Position numbers and translations under genes: made by a program
Shown: in pieces, positions 33,600 through 45,606 of the stretch
Layout of the letters: every line of letters starts with the position of its first letter
How positions within the stretch are numbered: position 1 is the first letter of the stretch
Notes under the pieces: model-generated
Seen by the model: the letters and a program-made list of their open reading frames with translations, nothing else
Told to the model about the DNA's origin: nothing
Database searches by the model: none
Assembly: GCF_033958435.1 (NCBI RefSeq)
Contig: NC_134138.1
Span: forward strand, 272,157,798 to 272,221,797
Direction of reading: 5' to 3'
Length of the DNA stretch: 64,000 bases
Origin: Carettochelys insculpta
Lineage: Eukaryota > Chordata > Testudines > Carettochelyidae

Positions 33600-34870
33600 T
33601 ATCAAAATATGCTTCAGCCTGCTCCTTCCCTGTTTTGGCTTGTGTGCCTGCCCCTTTTGTGCCTTTTGTATTGTGTCTTTGAGAAACTTTGTGCTCTCCT
33701 GGACTCCCTTTTCCTTTAGATTTTTTCTCACATCTGACCTTACTTACTAGTTCTCTGAATCTGCATTTTTAATGTTAATTGCCCAGATTCTTCTGCTCTG
33801 AATTCTTCCTTTCTTTAGGATCGTGAAAATGATAATTTCATGCACCTTCTTCCAAATTGTCTCCCACCTGCAGATTCTCTCTCAGTCCCAATTCCTCCTA
33901 TTTGGTCAGAATCAAATCTTACCTGGCTTTCCTCCTGTTTTCTTCCTCCACTTGCTGGACTTAAATGCCTCATTATTATGAGTCTTTCGGTGTTGTATAT
34001 TTCTGTTTGTTCTAGATATGCCTCCTCTTCCTGATTTGTCAGCTATAGTAAAACCCGACCATGATGGAATCATGTTTATAATTTTTATATTTACCCAGAC
34101 ACTGTCAACTGCTTTGCCCCACCCCCACCTTCTTCTGGAGCTCAGAACACAAATAGATATTTTGGATGTAGGACGTGACACCACTTCCTTTTTTCCCCCC
34201 AACTGTCCTTCCTGAACAAGCAACACCCCTTTATACCAATACTCCAGTCATGAGATTTATACCCCATCCCAAGTCTTGGTGATGCCAATTCAGTCATAAT
34301 TTAGCATATGTACTAATACTTCCAGTTCTTTCTGTTTATTCCCCATAGGCCATATGTTTGTGTGTAGATGTCTGAGATGCTGATCAAATTCCCCAGTGAT
34401 TTCCCTCTTGTTAATGCTATGACCCAGCTGTCATTTCCCATGCTCCCCGTAAGTTGCTCTTAAGATTCTTCTTTTTCCACCACTTGCCCATGGGCTTTTT
34501 GTCACCTGCCCTTTTTGAACCTAGATCAAATCCCTCCTCACTAGGTCAAGTCAGTGTATAATAATAGCCTTCCATTTGTTTGCATGTGAGCTCACTGGCA
34601 GACTTTCTTCCTCTGTATAACAAGATGCAGCTCTACCTGTTCTAATTAATGCTTTTGTTTGAGACTTAGTATTTCATCTCTTCTCCAGAGCGAATCAGAT
34701 TTACCCTTATCCACAGCTAGCTGGCTAGAAATCCTGTAATCAGCCCCTGCCTATATTCTTAAAGTCCTTAAATCTGTTGACTGTGAGCTGCCTTCCACAT
34801 CTCTAATCTCCTTTAATAGCTTTTAAATCTACCTATGCTAGACTGTTCCTAATTAAGGATCGTGAACAGC
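33600..34870 (-). mobile_element. CR1 LINE endonuclease region, minus strand
   Basis: Reading the minus strand from about 34360 gives MGNKQKELEVLVHMLNYD, IGITKTW and a KGVLLVQEGQLGGKKEV segment, in the order of the CR1 APE endonuclease N terminus. There are several stops and gaps, so it is an old copy. Sequence from 34420 to about 34870 would be upstream of the endonuclease. The segment below about 33900 is poorly matched. Confidence 0.62.
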
Positions 34871-35941
34871 TATATTTTAATAGTATCTTTTACAATGTTT
34901 AAATAAAGCTTCCCCCTTCCCCTTTCATATAAAACATATGCGTGAGTCCTGTAGCTTACAGCACTGTAGAGAAATGAGATCCAAGTCCCTGGGGGAACTG
35001 TGGCTGCCAATTTTGAGTTATATATGCCATTCAAAATGCCAAACCCCCTGGTTGGGGAATGTAATCTGTGTTGCTGTTTAATCATGGCTTTGCTTGGCTG
35101 TGTACTTTTCTGCACAAACACATAATACTCAGACACAAACAGGAATGGCCGAGAAGCCCAGATATGAATGGAAAATCAAAATACTGTAATACAGTCATGC
35201 TTACCTTGGACATCACAGTATTCCTAGTTCTGTACCTTATGACCAGCAAGAACTCCATGACAACAGAAGAGACAAAATTCAGATCCTTTTCCGAAGCACA
35301 GTTGCTTGCATCTTGAACTAAAGGAGGATCTCCATCACCCATTAATTTGATAGGGCTCATGACACATGGCTGCACATTCCAGATTTCATCTAGTGGAGGC
35401 CAATTGTTCACAAACACCTTAGCCTGACCTTTATAGGACTACATGTGACAGATTAGCTACTGTCCTCAAGGAAAAAAATCTTTAATATACATTCATTTTA
35501 CTGGGAATTATTGAGAAGCTGGGATCTTTGCAGGTTATCACTGAAAGAAATTGGCATATTAATTAGGAAAAGTAGCTATGAACTCCTGTGGAGAAACACT
35601 TTAACAAGCAAATAAGTTTTTCTCTGACCAAGATTTACGCTAGAAAAGCTTATAAATTATTGCCTGATACCTATGCCAGATGAGATGCAACCTGGCAATA
35701 CTGGAAAGTGACTGGAGAAATAACTGCACTCTAGCAAAGCCAGCCTTCATAAAAGATAGTGTACAGTAGCTATTCTACCAGAGATTGTTTTAGCTCCCTG
35801 AATATTGCACTTAAGCAAATATCATTTGAATATGTCCTTTTCGCAAGGCAAAGTGGACCTTTGCATTCAAAAGATATCTAAGTTGAAGATGCCTGTCTCC
35901 TCCAGCCTTCCTACTAAACCCACTTAAAACACTTAGTAGTG
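34871..35941. other. Unannotated stretch
   Basis: No gene or repeat recognised. Confidence 0.4.
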
Positions 35942-36273
35942 CAGGCTGAACCTCTCTTGTCTGTCATCCTCAGGACCTGACCGGTGCTGAATGAGAGAAT
36001 TAGCCAGACCACAGGAGGTCAATATTATCCAGCAGCAGCATTACCAACACTTCCACCACTTACTGAGCTTTTTGAAAACATTTACAGTAAATTACCACTC
36101 AATAACATCACAGAACACTGAGAACCAGGACTGATGGGTGGAAACAAACTTTATGAGACCATTGGAAACTTGGCCACACCCCTGATAAGCCGTTGTCCGA
36201 TAAGCTAACTCAATCATGCTACATTATGAATGTTGCCATACAAAAGAGTTCTGGATTAGAGAGGTTCAACCTG
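35942..36273. mobile_element. 326-bp TA-flanked element, copy C
   Basis: Starts CAGGCTGAACCTCTCTTGTC and ends with the reverse complement of CAGGTTGAACCTCTCTAATC, followed by TA. Same internal order as copy A (CAGGACCTGACCGGTG, AACACTTCCAC, GAGACCATTGGAAACTTGG). Confidence 0.8.
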
Positions 36274-38004
36274 TAGTTGGAATTGGTGGTGGGTTTTTTT
36301 TAATTATTTAATCTCCCTGTTGCATGAACACTCACAGCAAACCACACCCAGCCACAAAAGAGGAATGAGACCCCACAGTGTGCAGCACTGTACAAACATT
36401 TACCGATGCGGCTCAGGTCCAGAAAAACCCCACCGGTACAAGAAGGCATTTTTCATACAGGTCAATGGATGCAGATGCTGTTACGGATGGGCTCCAGCAG
36501 ATGTCAGTCTTCACTCTGAGTCAGAGTTCTGAGTCCTGCGTGAGTTCTCCAGGCTGCGGCTGGATATAGAGTTCTGCTCATGGTGTTGTCTTTTGGAATA
36601 GGCTTGAAACCAAGGTCCCTGTCTACCTCTGTATTGGTAACATGGTATCTGAGGACTAAGTTCTCCTAGTTATTAAAGAACTTATCATACTTTCTGGGCC
36701 ACTTCCATGGAAAGTTATGTTCTGTCTCCCTAAAACTCCATGCAGTTTCAACTGGGCACAACGTCCTTCTCCCATTCCTCTCCTATTCTGCTGTGTCAGT
36801 TTGCAGCATACTGTTCAATGGGAGCTGTGTTCCACCACTGAGAACTGCATTTCAATGGTGCGTGAAATGACTCTTCTGTGTGTCTGGCTGAATTCTACTC
36901 TGTTACCGCCCCCGCCCCTGGCCTGGTATTCATTCAGAGAGATTCCATTGGCCATCTGTAGCTGTTGTAGCCACTGGGTCCTGTTCTCCTCTGTGCTAAT
37001 GTTTCAGCATGGACAGGCTCACGGACAGTGGGAGACAAGAGGGAAATGCACAGGGACCTGGCATTTCAAAGAGGCCAGGAGCTCCTGGCCACTTCCACTA
37101 GTGCAACAGCAGCGTCCAGAAGCTACAGCCTCTTTGAAATGCTGCGGGGGCATCCCTCCACTGCACAGTTTCTGAGGGCCATGGGGTAATGTCATGATCT
37201 GGGTGGTGCTAAGAGCTGATTGCCCTTCTGAGGGGCATGAAGCTGGGCTCCTCCATACCTTGCCCCAGGCCTGCGGTGGCTGTCAGCCCCACTAAGCATG
37301 GACCTGAAAATAATAAATCCAGTGTAACTAAAACTGAGAAAAGAATTTGGCCTCCGTGTTCCTCTCAGTTGGTAGCCTCTGCCTAGATAAAAGGCATTAA
37401 ATATATATAAGATGCTATCATTGCTGGAAGCACTATGAAGAGCTCCCATCACATAAGGAGGGAAGGGAAATTCTTTAGTAAAGTTAACCAGCTTGCAACA
37501 AAAGCAGCCATGGCAGAGGGGTGCTGCAAAGTATTCAGTGAGCTCTCAGCAAGTGGATGACACTCATGCCTTAGGCTGAACTCTTCTCTGCTAAACAAGA
37601 TGTGGACTGGATCATATTTGGATGGGGACCTGAAAAGAGAATCTGAGGGCTTGTTTGCCATAATGATTTGGTACAAATGGTAAATGATTTGGCACAAATA
37701 CTAAATCTCAACATCAGCTTTAATTAAAGCAGGTCACAGCATTTTGATATACCGAGGAAGAAAATCTGCCAGTGAACTCACATGCAAAGAGGGGGATGCT
37801 GCATCTAAGACCTCTTTTGATGGCAGTGGGGGCAGGCTGTTGCTGAAAGTGCTCTTTTGAAGCAAATAGAAAGCTAAGGCCTAATGTGTTTGAGGTCCTT
37901 TAAAGACTCCGTGGTATTCATCATAAAAGGTGGGTGTTAACGTGTATCCTAGACAAAATCTCACTTTGCTTACTACTTTTGCCCTTCTTCAGAATCCACT
38001 GCAG
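36274..38004. other. Unannotated stretch
   Basis: Includes a 152-codon plus frame at 36717-37175 with no recognisable domain. 37040-37150 contains CATTTCAAAGAGGCCAGGAG and CCTCTTTGAAATGC, mirrored words suggesting an inverted-repeat element I cannot bound. Confidence 0.4.
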
Positions 38005-38288
38005 CTCTGAATGAGAGACTTTGCCAGACCATGGGAGGTCAGTATTGTATATCAGTGTGACCAACACTTTCACTGCTTACTGTGCTCTTAGAAGGCATTT
38101 GGTGGTAAAATAGAGCTAAATGACTGAACAGAATACTGAGAGACAGGACTGGTGGCTGAAAACAATCTTTACGGAACCATGGGAAACTTGGCCTCACCCA
38201 TGATAAGAGGTCATCTAGCTAACTAAAAGTTTTCTGGATTACGTATGTTGCGGGATGAGAGAGGGCTAAACAAGAGAGGTTCAACCTG
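38005..38288. mobile_element. 326-bp TA-flanked element, copy D (left end degraded)
   Basis: GAATGAGAGACTTTGCCAGACC, CCAACACTTTCACTGCTTAC and the right end AGAGAGGTTCAACCTG before TA match copies A and C. The left inverted repeat is missing or decayed. Confidence 0.72.
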
Positions 38289-38416
38289 TAGTAAAATCTC
38301 ACTTTTCCCATTCTAATGGAATCCCTGGCCAACTTGAAATGCAAATTGTGGGTGGGCTAATGTGAATCCAGAGAGCCATTTGCCACCTTCTGGCTGTTGA
38401 TGATAAAACATTTAAC

Positions 38417-38437
38417 TTTTTTTTTTTTTTTTTTTTT
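38417..38437 (+). repeat. Poly(T) run of 21
   Basis: Uninterrupted T tract; could be the reverse-strand tail of a retroelement, but no adjacent element is recognised. Confidence 0.9.
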
Positions 38438-39269
38438 AGAGCTGAGAGCCTCCTGTAAAAAAATCGATTCTATTCTATAAACTTACCCTTTATGATAATT
38501 TGTGATGCTCTTTCAAAAATTAAAGAGATGCTCGGAGAAAGAATTGCCTCCAAAGGTACAATATGTACCCTGTCACTGAGGATGCATCATTTCTCCAGCT
38601 TTCTAACCTATGCTCATATAAAGCCTTTTGTTATCATACTAATGGTAAAGGCATGTAGTGGAGACCTGATCGAATGATGTGCTTTATTGCTCATAAACAA
38701 ACTCAAGATGAGTAAAGGGGACATTTCGAGTTCAGAAGGATCGGACAGAGAGTTTATTTTCATCTTTATGGCTAAAACCTGGGTTATCCTGCAGTGTTAT
38801 TGCCAGTTTGGGTCCTTGAAATATTAAGCAGTTGCCCGTTATCCTTCAAGAATTGTTGTGACGGTTTCTCAAACTCACACACACAATCCCTCCATCCCCA
38901 GCCCTTTGACACAGTCTTTATGGATGCGTATTATTGCAAACAAAAGCTGCTAGCAAGGCATCATTCAAAAGTCTACTTCCCTAACCCACAGGAAATCAAC
39001 ATATATTTTGCATGAATTATTTCTTTTTGTATGTTTTCTGGTATCTGCCTGCTTGAGAATAAGCATCCAAATAACAGGTTGGAGATTGATTCTTTAGGCA
39101 CTGCTGGTTAAATTACTATATTATAGTCACAGAAGCAGACCATGGCTGTAGAAAGTGTTGTGGGAATATTGCAAAATTCATCATGAAAACAGATATTCTA
39201 TGAAACTGTGGACTGATTTCATATTTGATGGCAAAAAAAAGCAGTCACTTCTGGGTCCTTCCAACAGGA
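38438..39269. other. No recognisable feature
   Basis: No supported gene or repeat. Confidence 0.4.
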
Positions 39270-39368
39270 GTTCATCACCTATGAATTATTTTGTTAGTTT
39301 TTAAGGTGCTACGTGGCTGCTGGTTTGTTTTGTTAGAATACAGACTAACACGGCGACCTCTCTGTTAA
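39270..39368 (+). mobile_element. Penelope-type 3' end fragment
   Basis: GAATTATTTTGTTAGTTTTT, AAGGTGCTACGTGGCTGCTG and ACAGACTAACACGGCGACC match the tail of the copy ending near 33592. Confidence 0.7.
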
Positions 39369-39579
39369 TATTTGGTGACAGTCCACTGAAATCCACTGGG
39401 GGACGAATTTGTCCCAGTATGTTGAAGGTGCTGAAATAAAGTTTTGAAATATATTACAACCCACAAGACCTACCCATCCCATTTTCCTTGGCTCACATAC
39501 AAAGAGACTGACCCTGCTATACAGAACAAACAGGCTACAGCTGTAAGAAAGACAAAGGGTGGAAGAAAGGAAGTATTAT

Positions 39580-39718
39580 TACTATCATCCCCATTGTAAA
39601 GGTGGGGAACTGAGGCACAGAGAGAGGAAGTTACAATCAGATGGGATGTCTTTGGCATAGCTTGGAACTTAAGCTTCATTGCCTGAGTCCCAGCCCAGTG
39701 CTTTAACCATTAAACCCT
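39580..39718 (+). mobile_element. MIR-like SINE
   Basis: Best MIR match in the window: ATCCCCATTGTAAAGGTGGG, GAACTGAGGCACAGAGAG, and the 3' part CAGCCCAGTGCTTTAACCAT. MIR-type SINEs date to early amniotes, so this copy is ancient. Confidence 0.68.
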
Positions 39719-40295
39719 GCTTCAAGGCTTACGGAGTAATTAAATCAAATCACCATTTCCTGTACTCATACTGAATGTGGTCCAAGCTTTGGTGAACAGA
39801 TCACTTGCATGTAAAAGAGTTTAGCCTCCACCCTTTATTCTGATTGTGATTAAAGTAGGTATTTTGGATTAATTGAAATGGTCACCAGAGAAAGTTGAGG
39901 GAAGATCAATGGAAACATTAGGAGTCAGTTACAGCAAGGACTGAGTGGAACAACCTCCTAAAAGAGAGGAGGAACATCCTTGTGGTTTAAGGGCTGGACT
40001 GGGAAAGCCAGGGTAATATGTTCATCATGTCAGGTTGTCATCCTGATCTCTACTAATGTAAGGATGCTTCAGGACAAAAACCACATGGTTTAATAAACCT
40101 GTCAAAGTTTTTGCTGTCATGGCCCAGACAATTCAGGATCCCTGTGATAGCAATATAAATGTCCACTCACTTACTGAGGCTTAAATTCTTGGACTTAATG
40201 ACTTTCTGTGGCAACGCAGACCAGTTTAATTACACATTGTGTGAAAAAGAATTGTGATTAGTTATTCCTTCCCCACCCTTTGTTCATCAATTCAT
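39719..40295. other. No recognisable feature
   Basis: No supported gene or repeat. Confidence 0.4.
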
Positions 40296-40440
40296 AAAGT
40301 TTCAGGCCAGCAGGTGCCATTAGATCACTTTGTCTGACTTCCTCTGTGTCCACTGCCCCTGCATTGAGCCCAACAACTTGTTTGGCTGAGCTAGCATGTT
40401 TCAGAAAGGCATTCAGTCCTGATCTGAAGACACAGAAATG
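40296..40440 (-). mobile_element. Old CR1-type 3' fragment
   Basis: AAAGTTTCAGGCCAGCAGGTG, TTAGATCACTTTGTCTGACTT and AAGGCATTCAGTCCTGATCTG follow the order of the repeat better preserved at 58975-59430. The matching continuation appears at 40966-41130, so the intervening 500 bp look like an insertion. Confidence 0.55.
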
Positions 40441-40835
40441 GAAAAGTGGGGCCAACAGCTGCCATGGGCTCAGGGGCAAGGTGGGAGGGGAGCCCAGAAG
40501 GGGCGCGCACAAGGGTGGAAGTGAGAGGACAAGGGCAGAAGGGGGCAGGACATAGGGCAATCAGCCCTCAGCACTGCCCAGACTGAGGCACTGGGTACTC
40601 TCCCACTCCTTCACAAACACGTACAGCAGCAGAGCAGCGCTGCCGCAGTACTTTCCAGAGGCCCAGCACTCCAGCCACCCCTGCTGCTATTGTAGAAGAC
40701 GCAGTGGCTGGAGCTCTGGGACCCTTTGAAATGCCAGACCTTGGTGAAACAGGCCCTTTTGCCCTCCCCCACACCATCAGCAGGCCTGCTTGAGTTTCTT
40801 CCAATGCTTAGCTCTCTTGCCATTCACAAGTGGAG
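40441..40835. other. GC-rich unassigned segment between CR1 pieces
   Basis: GC-rich, with CAGCAGCAGAGCAGCGCTGC. No terminal repeats or coding signature I can defend. Confidence 0.35.
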
Positions 40836-40964
40836 ATAAATCACTTGATCATTGTCTTCTGTTCCCCTTCTCTGGGGCACCTGGCATTGGCCACCGTCGG
40901 TAGATGGGACGCTGGGCTGGATGGACCTTTGGTCTGACCCAGTATGGCCATTCTTATGTTCTAA
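40836..40964 (+). mobile_element. CR1 3' end, plus strand
   Basis: GGGGCACCTGGCATTGGCCAC, GGATGGACCTTTGGTCTGAC and CCAGTATGGCCATTCTTATG then TTCT: the same 3' end as at 10560-10666. Confidence 0.82.
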
Positions 40965-40965
40965 G

Positions 40966-41135
40966 TGCCTAATTCCCAATTTGAATTTTTCTGACTTTAA
41001 TTGATAGACATTGTTTCTTGTTCTGCCTTTCTCTGCTGAATTCAAGAGCCCTTTAATACTCAGTCTATTCCCCTCAAAGTATTTCTTTTCAATTTCACTC
41101 ATCCCCTTGTTCTTGTTAAGATCCACAGCTACCTT
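40966..41135 (-). mobile_element. Old CR1-type fragment, continuation
   Basis: TTGTTTCTTGTTCTGCCTTTC, TCTGCTGAATTCAAGAGCCC and TCACTCATCCCC, the reverse-strand order found at 59190-59330. Confidence 0.5.
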
Positions 41136-42126
41136 CTACAATCTTCTCAAAATCAACAACATAGGCAGGGACAGAAAGGGGCTAGAGATATTGCTCTGAT
41201 TCTCAGCAGTGACCACTGGCACCATGGGAAGTATCCTCAGCAGTGAGAGCGGGCAGGAGAAGAGAGGAAAGAGCTGGCAGAAATGTAATATTTATCTGGG
41301 TTGTATCAAGTTGCTTTCATCTAAGAGGTGATGGAACCAAAAGGAGGATGGTCCTGGAGAAAGATGAAGGGGAGGCAATCGGCTTATAGGAGATCCCTCT
41401 GACCAGGGCTTTGGGAACTGAGTCCCAGAAAGCTCAATAAAAAGAAAATTGCAGATGTACAATGAAACTGGAGCACATCTGAGTGCTATTTGCATATAGA
41501 AGACACTGGCAAAGTGTGTGTCCCCTTTCAGAACTGTAACACTTGAGCTGCATCCTCTCTCAGGCCTGGACCACTAGGGGATAACAATTTACTACTGAGA
41601 ATAACTACCAGGAGTTTTCCCTTTAGTTAAGCAGCAAAGAAATCTGCTGAGGCCCTTAAGGTTTCACGTTTGATTGTCAGTTCATGCTGACTCTCCAGTT
41701 AGCAAATGCTATTAGAAATTGTCAATTGAGATAACATGATGAAGACGACAAGTATCTCTACAGAAGAAAAGAATGAGGGAACTATGGTGGATAAGATCTT
41801 TTGGGAGTCCACCTTCAGGTGCAAGATGATTAGCTAGTGCCTCACAAAAAATATAGACAAATATACATCAACTCATGGCAAAATACACATTGACTCACAT
41901 GAGAATACATTTGTGAATGGAACTGTATTGGTTTACACAAATACCTTTCCTCATGCCCTAGAGGATGTGAATTCTTCATTGAAATGCACCCTTTGCACTG
42001 GGCAATGAATAGTTTTCCCAATCTGTAAAAACTGTTGAGTTTGGGACAAATTTTCCCACCCTGAAGCACAACAAAATATAAATATCAAATTCCTGCCAGC
42101 TGAAAAATCTGACGAAAAAATACTTT
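41136..42126. other. No recognisable feature
   Basis: No supported gene or repeat. Confidence 0.4.
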
Positions 42127-42562
42127 GGCCATGGCTACACCAGCCCCCACCTTTCAAAAGGGGTATGCTAATGAGCCACTTAGTCAGATTCTAATGAGGC
42201 AATTCCATGAATATGCAGCACCTCATTAGCACAATGGTGGCCATGTGCATTTCGAAAGTGCTACTTTCGAAACACATGCTGTTTGTGTATACAGGAGACT
42301 TTTGAAAGGACCCCCTGACTTCTAAAGTCCCTTCTTCCCTTTTGGTTTTAGGAAGAAGGGGTGTTTGAAATTCAGGGGTCTTTTTGAAAGGCCCCCCCTA
42401 CACAAGCAGCATGCATTTCAAAAGCGGCAATTTCAAAACACGCATGGCTGCAATTATGCTAATGAGGTGCTGCATTTTCATGGCAGCTCCTCATTAACAT
42501 CTGCCAAAGTGGTTCACTAGCATACTCCTTTTGAAAGGCAGAAGCTAGTGTAGGCACGGCCC
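42127..42562. mobile_element. Foldback DNA element, copy 2
   Basis: GGCCATGGCTACACCAGCCC at the left and the reverse complement of GGGCCGTGCCTACACTAGC at the right. Arms carry GGGGTATGCTAATGAGCC and its mirror, with the CTACTTTCGAAACAC core word. Same family as 31524 and 44267. Confidence 0.75.
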
Positions 42563-43779
42563 TTCTGTTTGGGTCAATCAAAACTTTGTTTCAGTAACTT
42601 CCAAATGTTTCAGTGCAAATATAGTCTTTCTTTCTTAACTCTTACCAGTTTCAATTTCAAAAAGACAAGTAGTTGTGAACTAGAATTTTTTACTTTTAAA
42701 AATGTTGGCATGAGAAGTTGACAATGTCAAAGCTTGTCCTTCCCTGTTTAAAAAAAAATGGAGAAATTTGTAGAAACAGATCCTTTTCCACAAAAATGTT
42801 TTGGTTTTGACAAACCAGCATTTTCTTACCATAAATAAATAAATAACCTTTAGTCAAAAAAAACCCAACTAGCTGTATTCACCCTGAACTAGTTCAGCAC
42901 TGCCCTTCTGTCAATCCTTCTGGAGCCCCTTTCCTTACAGAGATGGCCCTTTCCTGCGAGTTCACCGCTTAACAATCCTATATTAAGGCAGAAGACACTG
43001 CCACCCTCCTCGTACAGAAAGCTCTCCTATCTGTGCTACTGGAATCCTCTTCCAAATGAAACCTTCACACACCAGGTAGGTACAACTCTGGATCACCTCT
43101 TTATAGAGGTTAGTAATCAGGACTGACTTGCACACAGAGATAGAGAACATAGCCTTGGGATATACTCAACCTGAAAAGATGAGAGTAGCAAAGATGGTTA
43201 TTGCAGGACACCCTGAGTGATCCATCAGATAAGTAGCAAGAAAAATGTGTGAATGCAGAGAAAGAGCAGACATCCATCTTGGTCGAGGAAATCAAGGAGT
43301 CGAGAGTGATCCAGAGAGGCAACAGTATCTCATAAATCAAGAGGGATCAGACTGGAAGTGAGACCTTTTGATTTAGCCACAAGCTGGTCATTAATAACTC
43401 TAGAGCTGAGTGTCTAGGCAGGATATCATGAATTTTTTCAGATGATGTGAAGGAAGAGCTTGTTTGAAAGGTGAAAGAAATACTATGCCAATCAAGGCTG
43501 GAAGTCAAATAGATCAATGTTTTGTCCCCAGTCACAGCTTCCCCAGTCCCTGGAGAACACAAGCAACCACAAACAATCTGGTTTATGGATCAGATTATAA
43601 GAACATTTCTCCTCTGCCTCAGCAAGGCAGTAAATGCATGCCACTTTGGTCTGCCCATTCTCTCCAACCAAATGCCAATTTTTTGGGCTGAATCTCTTTT
43701 AAAGAACCCAGTCTGGTATGGATAGACATGGAATTATTAACCTTCCCATCTCCCTTTGTCAGACAGAATATATTATACC
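42563..43779. other. Unannotated stretch
   Basis: Contains (AAAT)n-like sequence near 42833-42846. No gene recognised. Confidence 0.4.
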
Positions 43780-43849
43780 TAAAGAAGACTTGTGTTCATC
43801 AGTGCAATGCTAATAGCTGCTCATGAAGCTGGGTTGCTTTTTGAGTGGA

Positions 43850-44250
43850 CAGGGGACTTTTCCAGGGATAAAAGGGGTAAAAAAACCAAGCATACTGTCA
43901 TAGTAGGGATCTACTGTGGACGACCTAATGAGGAAGAGGAGGTGGATGAGCCTTTTTGCAAAACAACCCACAAAATCACCCAAAGCACAGGACTCAGTGG
44001 TGTTGGGGGATTTCCACTGCCCAGACAATTGTTGGGAAAATAACGCAGTGGGACATCCAGTGAATTTTTGGAATGTATTGGAGGCACATGTTTTATTTCA
44101 GAAAGTAAACTTCTAGGGGAAAGGTTGTTCCAGATGTGATTTCTGGCAAATAAAGAGGAACTGGTTTAGAATTTGGAAGTGGAAGCAGCTTGGGAAAAAG
44201 TGATCATGAAATGAAAGAATTCATGATTCTATGGATGGTAAGGGGGTCCA
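43850..44250 (+). pseudogene. CR1 APE endonuclease domain, decayed
   Basis: Two overlapping frames give GIYCGRPNEEEEVDEPFC (43792-44043) and SVVLGDFHCPDNCWENNAVG (43916-44116), then LILANKEEL and SDHEMKEF equivalents near 44140-44220. VLGDFHCPDNCW corresponds to the GDFN catalytic block (N changed to H here) and SDHE to the C-terminal SDH block. A frameshift near 43960 and stops make it non-functional. Confidence 0.75.
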
Positions 44251-44266
44251 TCAAAATAAAGACAAA

Positions 44267-44701
44267 GGCTGGGTCTACATGAACCCCTTTCTTTCAAAAG
44301 GGGCATGTTAATAAGTGGGTTCAAAAGATGCTAATGAGGCACTGCAATGAATATGCAGCACCTCATTAGCATAATGGCAGCTGCAGCGATTCGAAAGTGC
44401 GGCTTTCCAAATTGCACACCACCCATGGAGACGGGACCTTCTGAAAGGACCCCCCAGTTTTCAAAAGCTCCTCTTCCTATCTGGTATTAGGGAGTAGGGC
44501 TTTCGAAAACTAGGGTGGTCCTTTCGGAAGATCCTGTCTCCACGGGCGGCGTGCAATTCGAAAATCCACACTTTAAAATTGCTGCAGCCACAATTATGCT
44601 AATGAGACGCCGCATATTTATTGCAGCCCCTCATTAGCATCTTTCAAACCCTCTCATTAACATGCCCCTTTCAAAAGGAAAGGGCTCATGTAGACACAGG
44701 G
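44267..44701. mobile_element. Foldback DNA element, copy 3 (inside CR1)
   Basis: GGCTGGGTCTACATGAACCC at the left. The right end is the reverse complement of CCTGTGTCTACATGAGCCC. Long arms include AGATGCTAATGAGGCACTGC and its mirror GCCGC…TCTCATTAGCAT. It lies between CR1 endonuclease and linker sequence. Confidence 0.78.
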
Positions 44702-45205
44702 AATATATTTCAGTAATGCAGAATTTAGCAAAATCAGAGCTGGTAAGTACAATCCCATGGGAATCAGGTGTAAGGGGAAAAACAATTCAAGAGAGCTGGC
44801 AGTTTTCCATAGAACACAAGAGGTATCTCACTTTGTAAAAAGCACAGGCAGTATGGCAAGAGAACACACTGGCTTAACTGGGAGCTCTTCAATGATCTGA
44901 AACTAAGAAACGGGTCCTACAAAAAGTAGAAATTAGATGAAATTGCAAAGAACAAATATAAACAACACAAGTATGTAACGGCAAAAATTGAAAGGCCAAC
45001 GTACAAAATGAGGTTTAAGTAATTAGAGACATGAAGGGGAATAAAAGTATTCCACATATACATGAGAAGTAAAAGGTAAAATAAGGACAGGGTAGGCCTG
45101 TTACTCAATGTGGGGGTAGAGAAACAATAACAGAAAATGTGGAAATGGCAGAAGTGCTAGATGACTTTTGATTTGGTTTTCACTAAAAAGATTAGTAGTG
45201 ATTAG

Positions 45206-45606
45206 ATGCCTAACATAATGAATACGAGGAAAAATGAGATAGGATCAGAGGCTAAAATAGAAAACAAACATGTTAAAAATTACTTAGATAAGTTAGATGT
45301 CTTCAAGTCACCAAGGCCTGATGAAGTACATCCTATAATGTTCAAGAAACTGTCCGAGGAAGTATCTGAATCATTAGCAATTATTGTCAAAAAAGTCATG
45401 AAAGATGGAAGAGAGTCCAGAGGACTGGAAAGGGAAAATATAATATCAACATATTAAAAGGAAAATAAGGACAACCTCAGAAATTACAGACCAGTCAGCT
45501 TAATTTCAGTACCAGGAGTGCTACTGGAACAAACAATTAAATAGTCAGTTTGTAAACACCTGCAGGATAATAAACTGATAAGTAACATTAAGCATATATT
45601 TGTCAA
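45206..45606 (+). pseudogene. CR1 RT N-terminal segment
   Basis: 45206-45457 encodes LDKLDVFKSPRPDEVHPIMF and KKLSEEVSESLAIIVKK, the CR1 RT entry motif (…KSpGPDeihP…L). The next bases, GAAATTACAGACCAGTCAGC, correspond to motif 2 (NYRPVSL) in a shifted frame. The sequence is cut at 45606 by the next LINE. Confidence 0.75.

Noticed and set aside
36717..37175. 152-codon plus-strand frame
   Set aside because: No domain, and partly within a mirrored repeat.
31524..44701. CRISPR-like or direct-repeat array formed by the three foldback copies
   Set aside because: The copies are dispersed, separately inserted and palindromic; no regular spacers.
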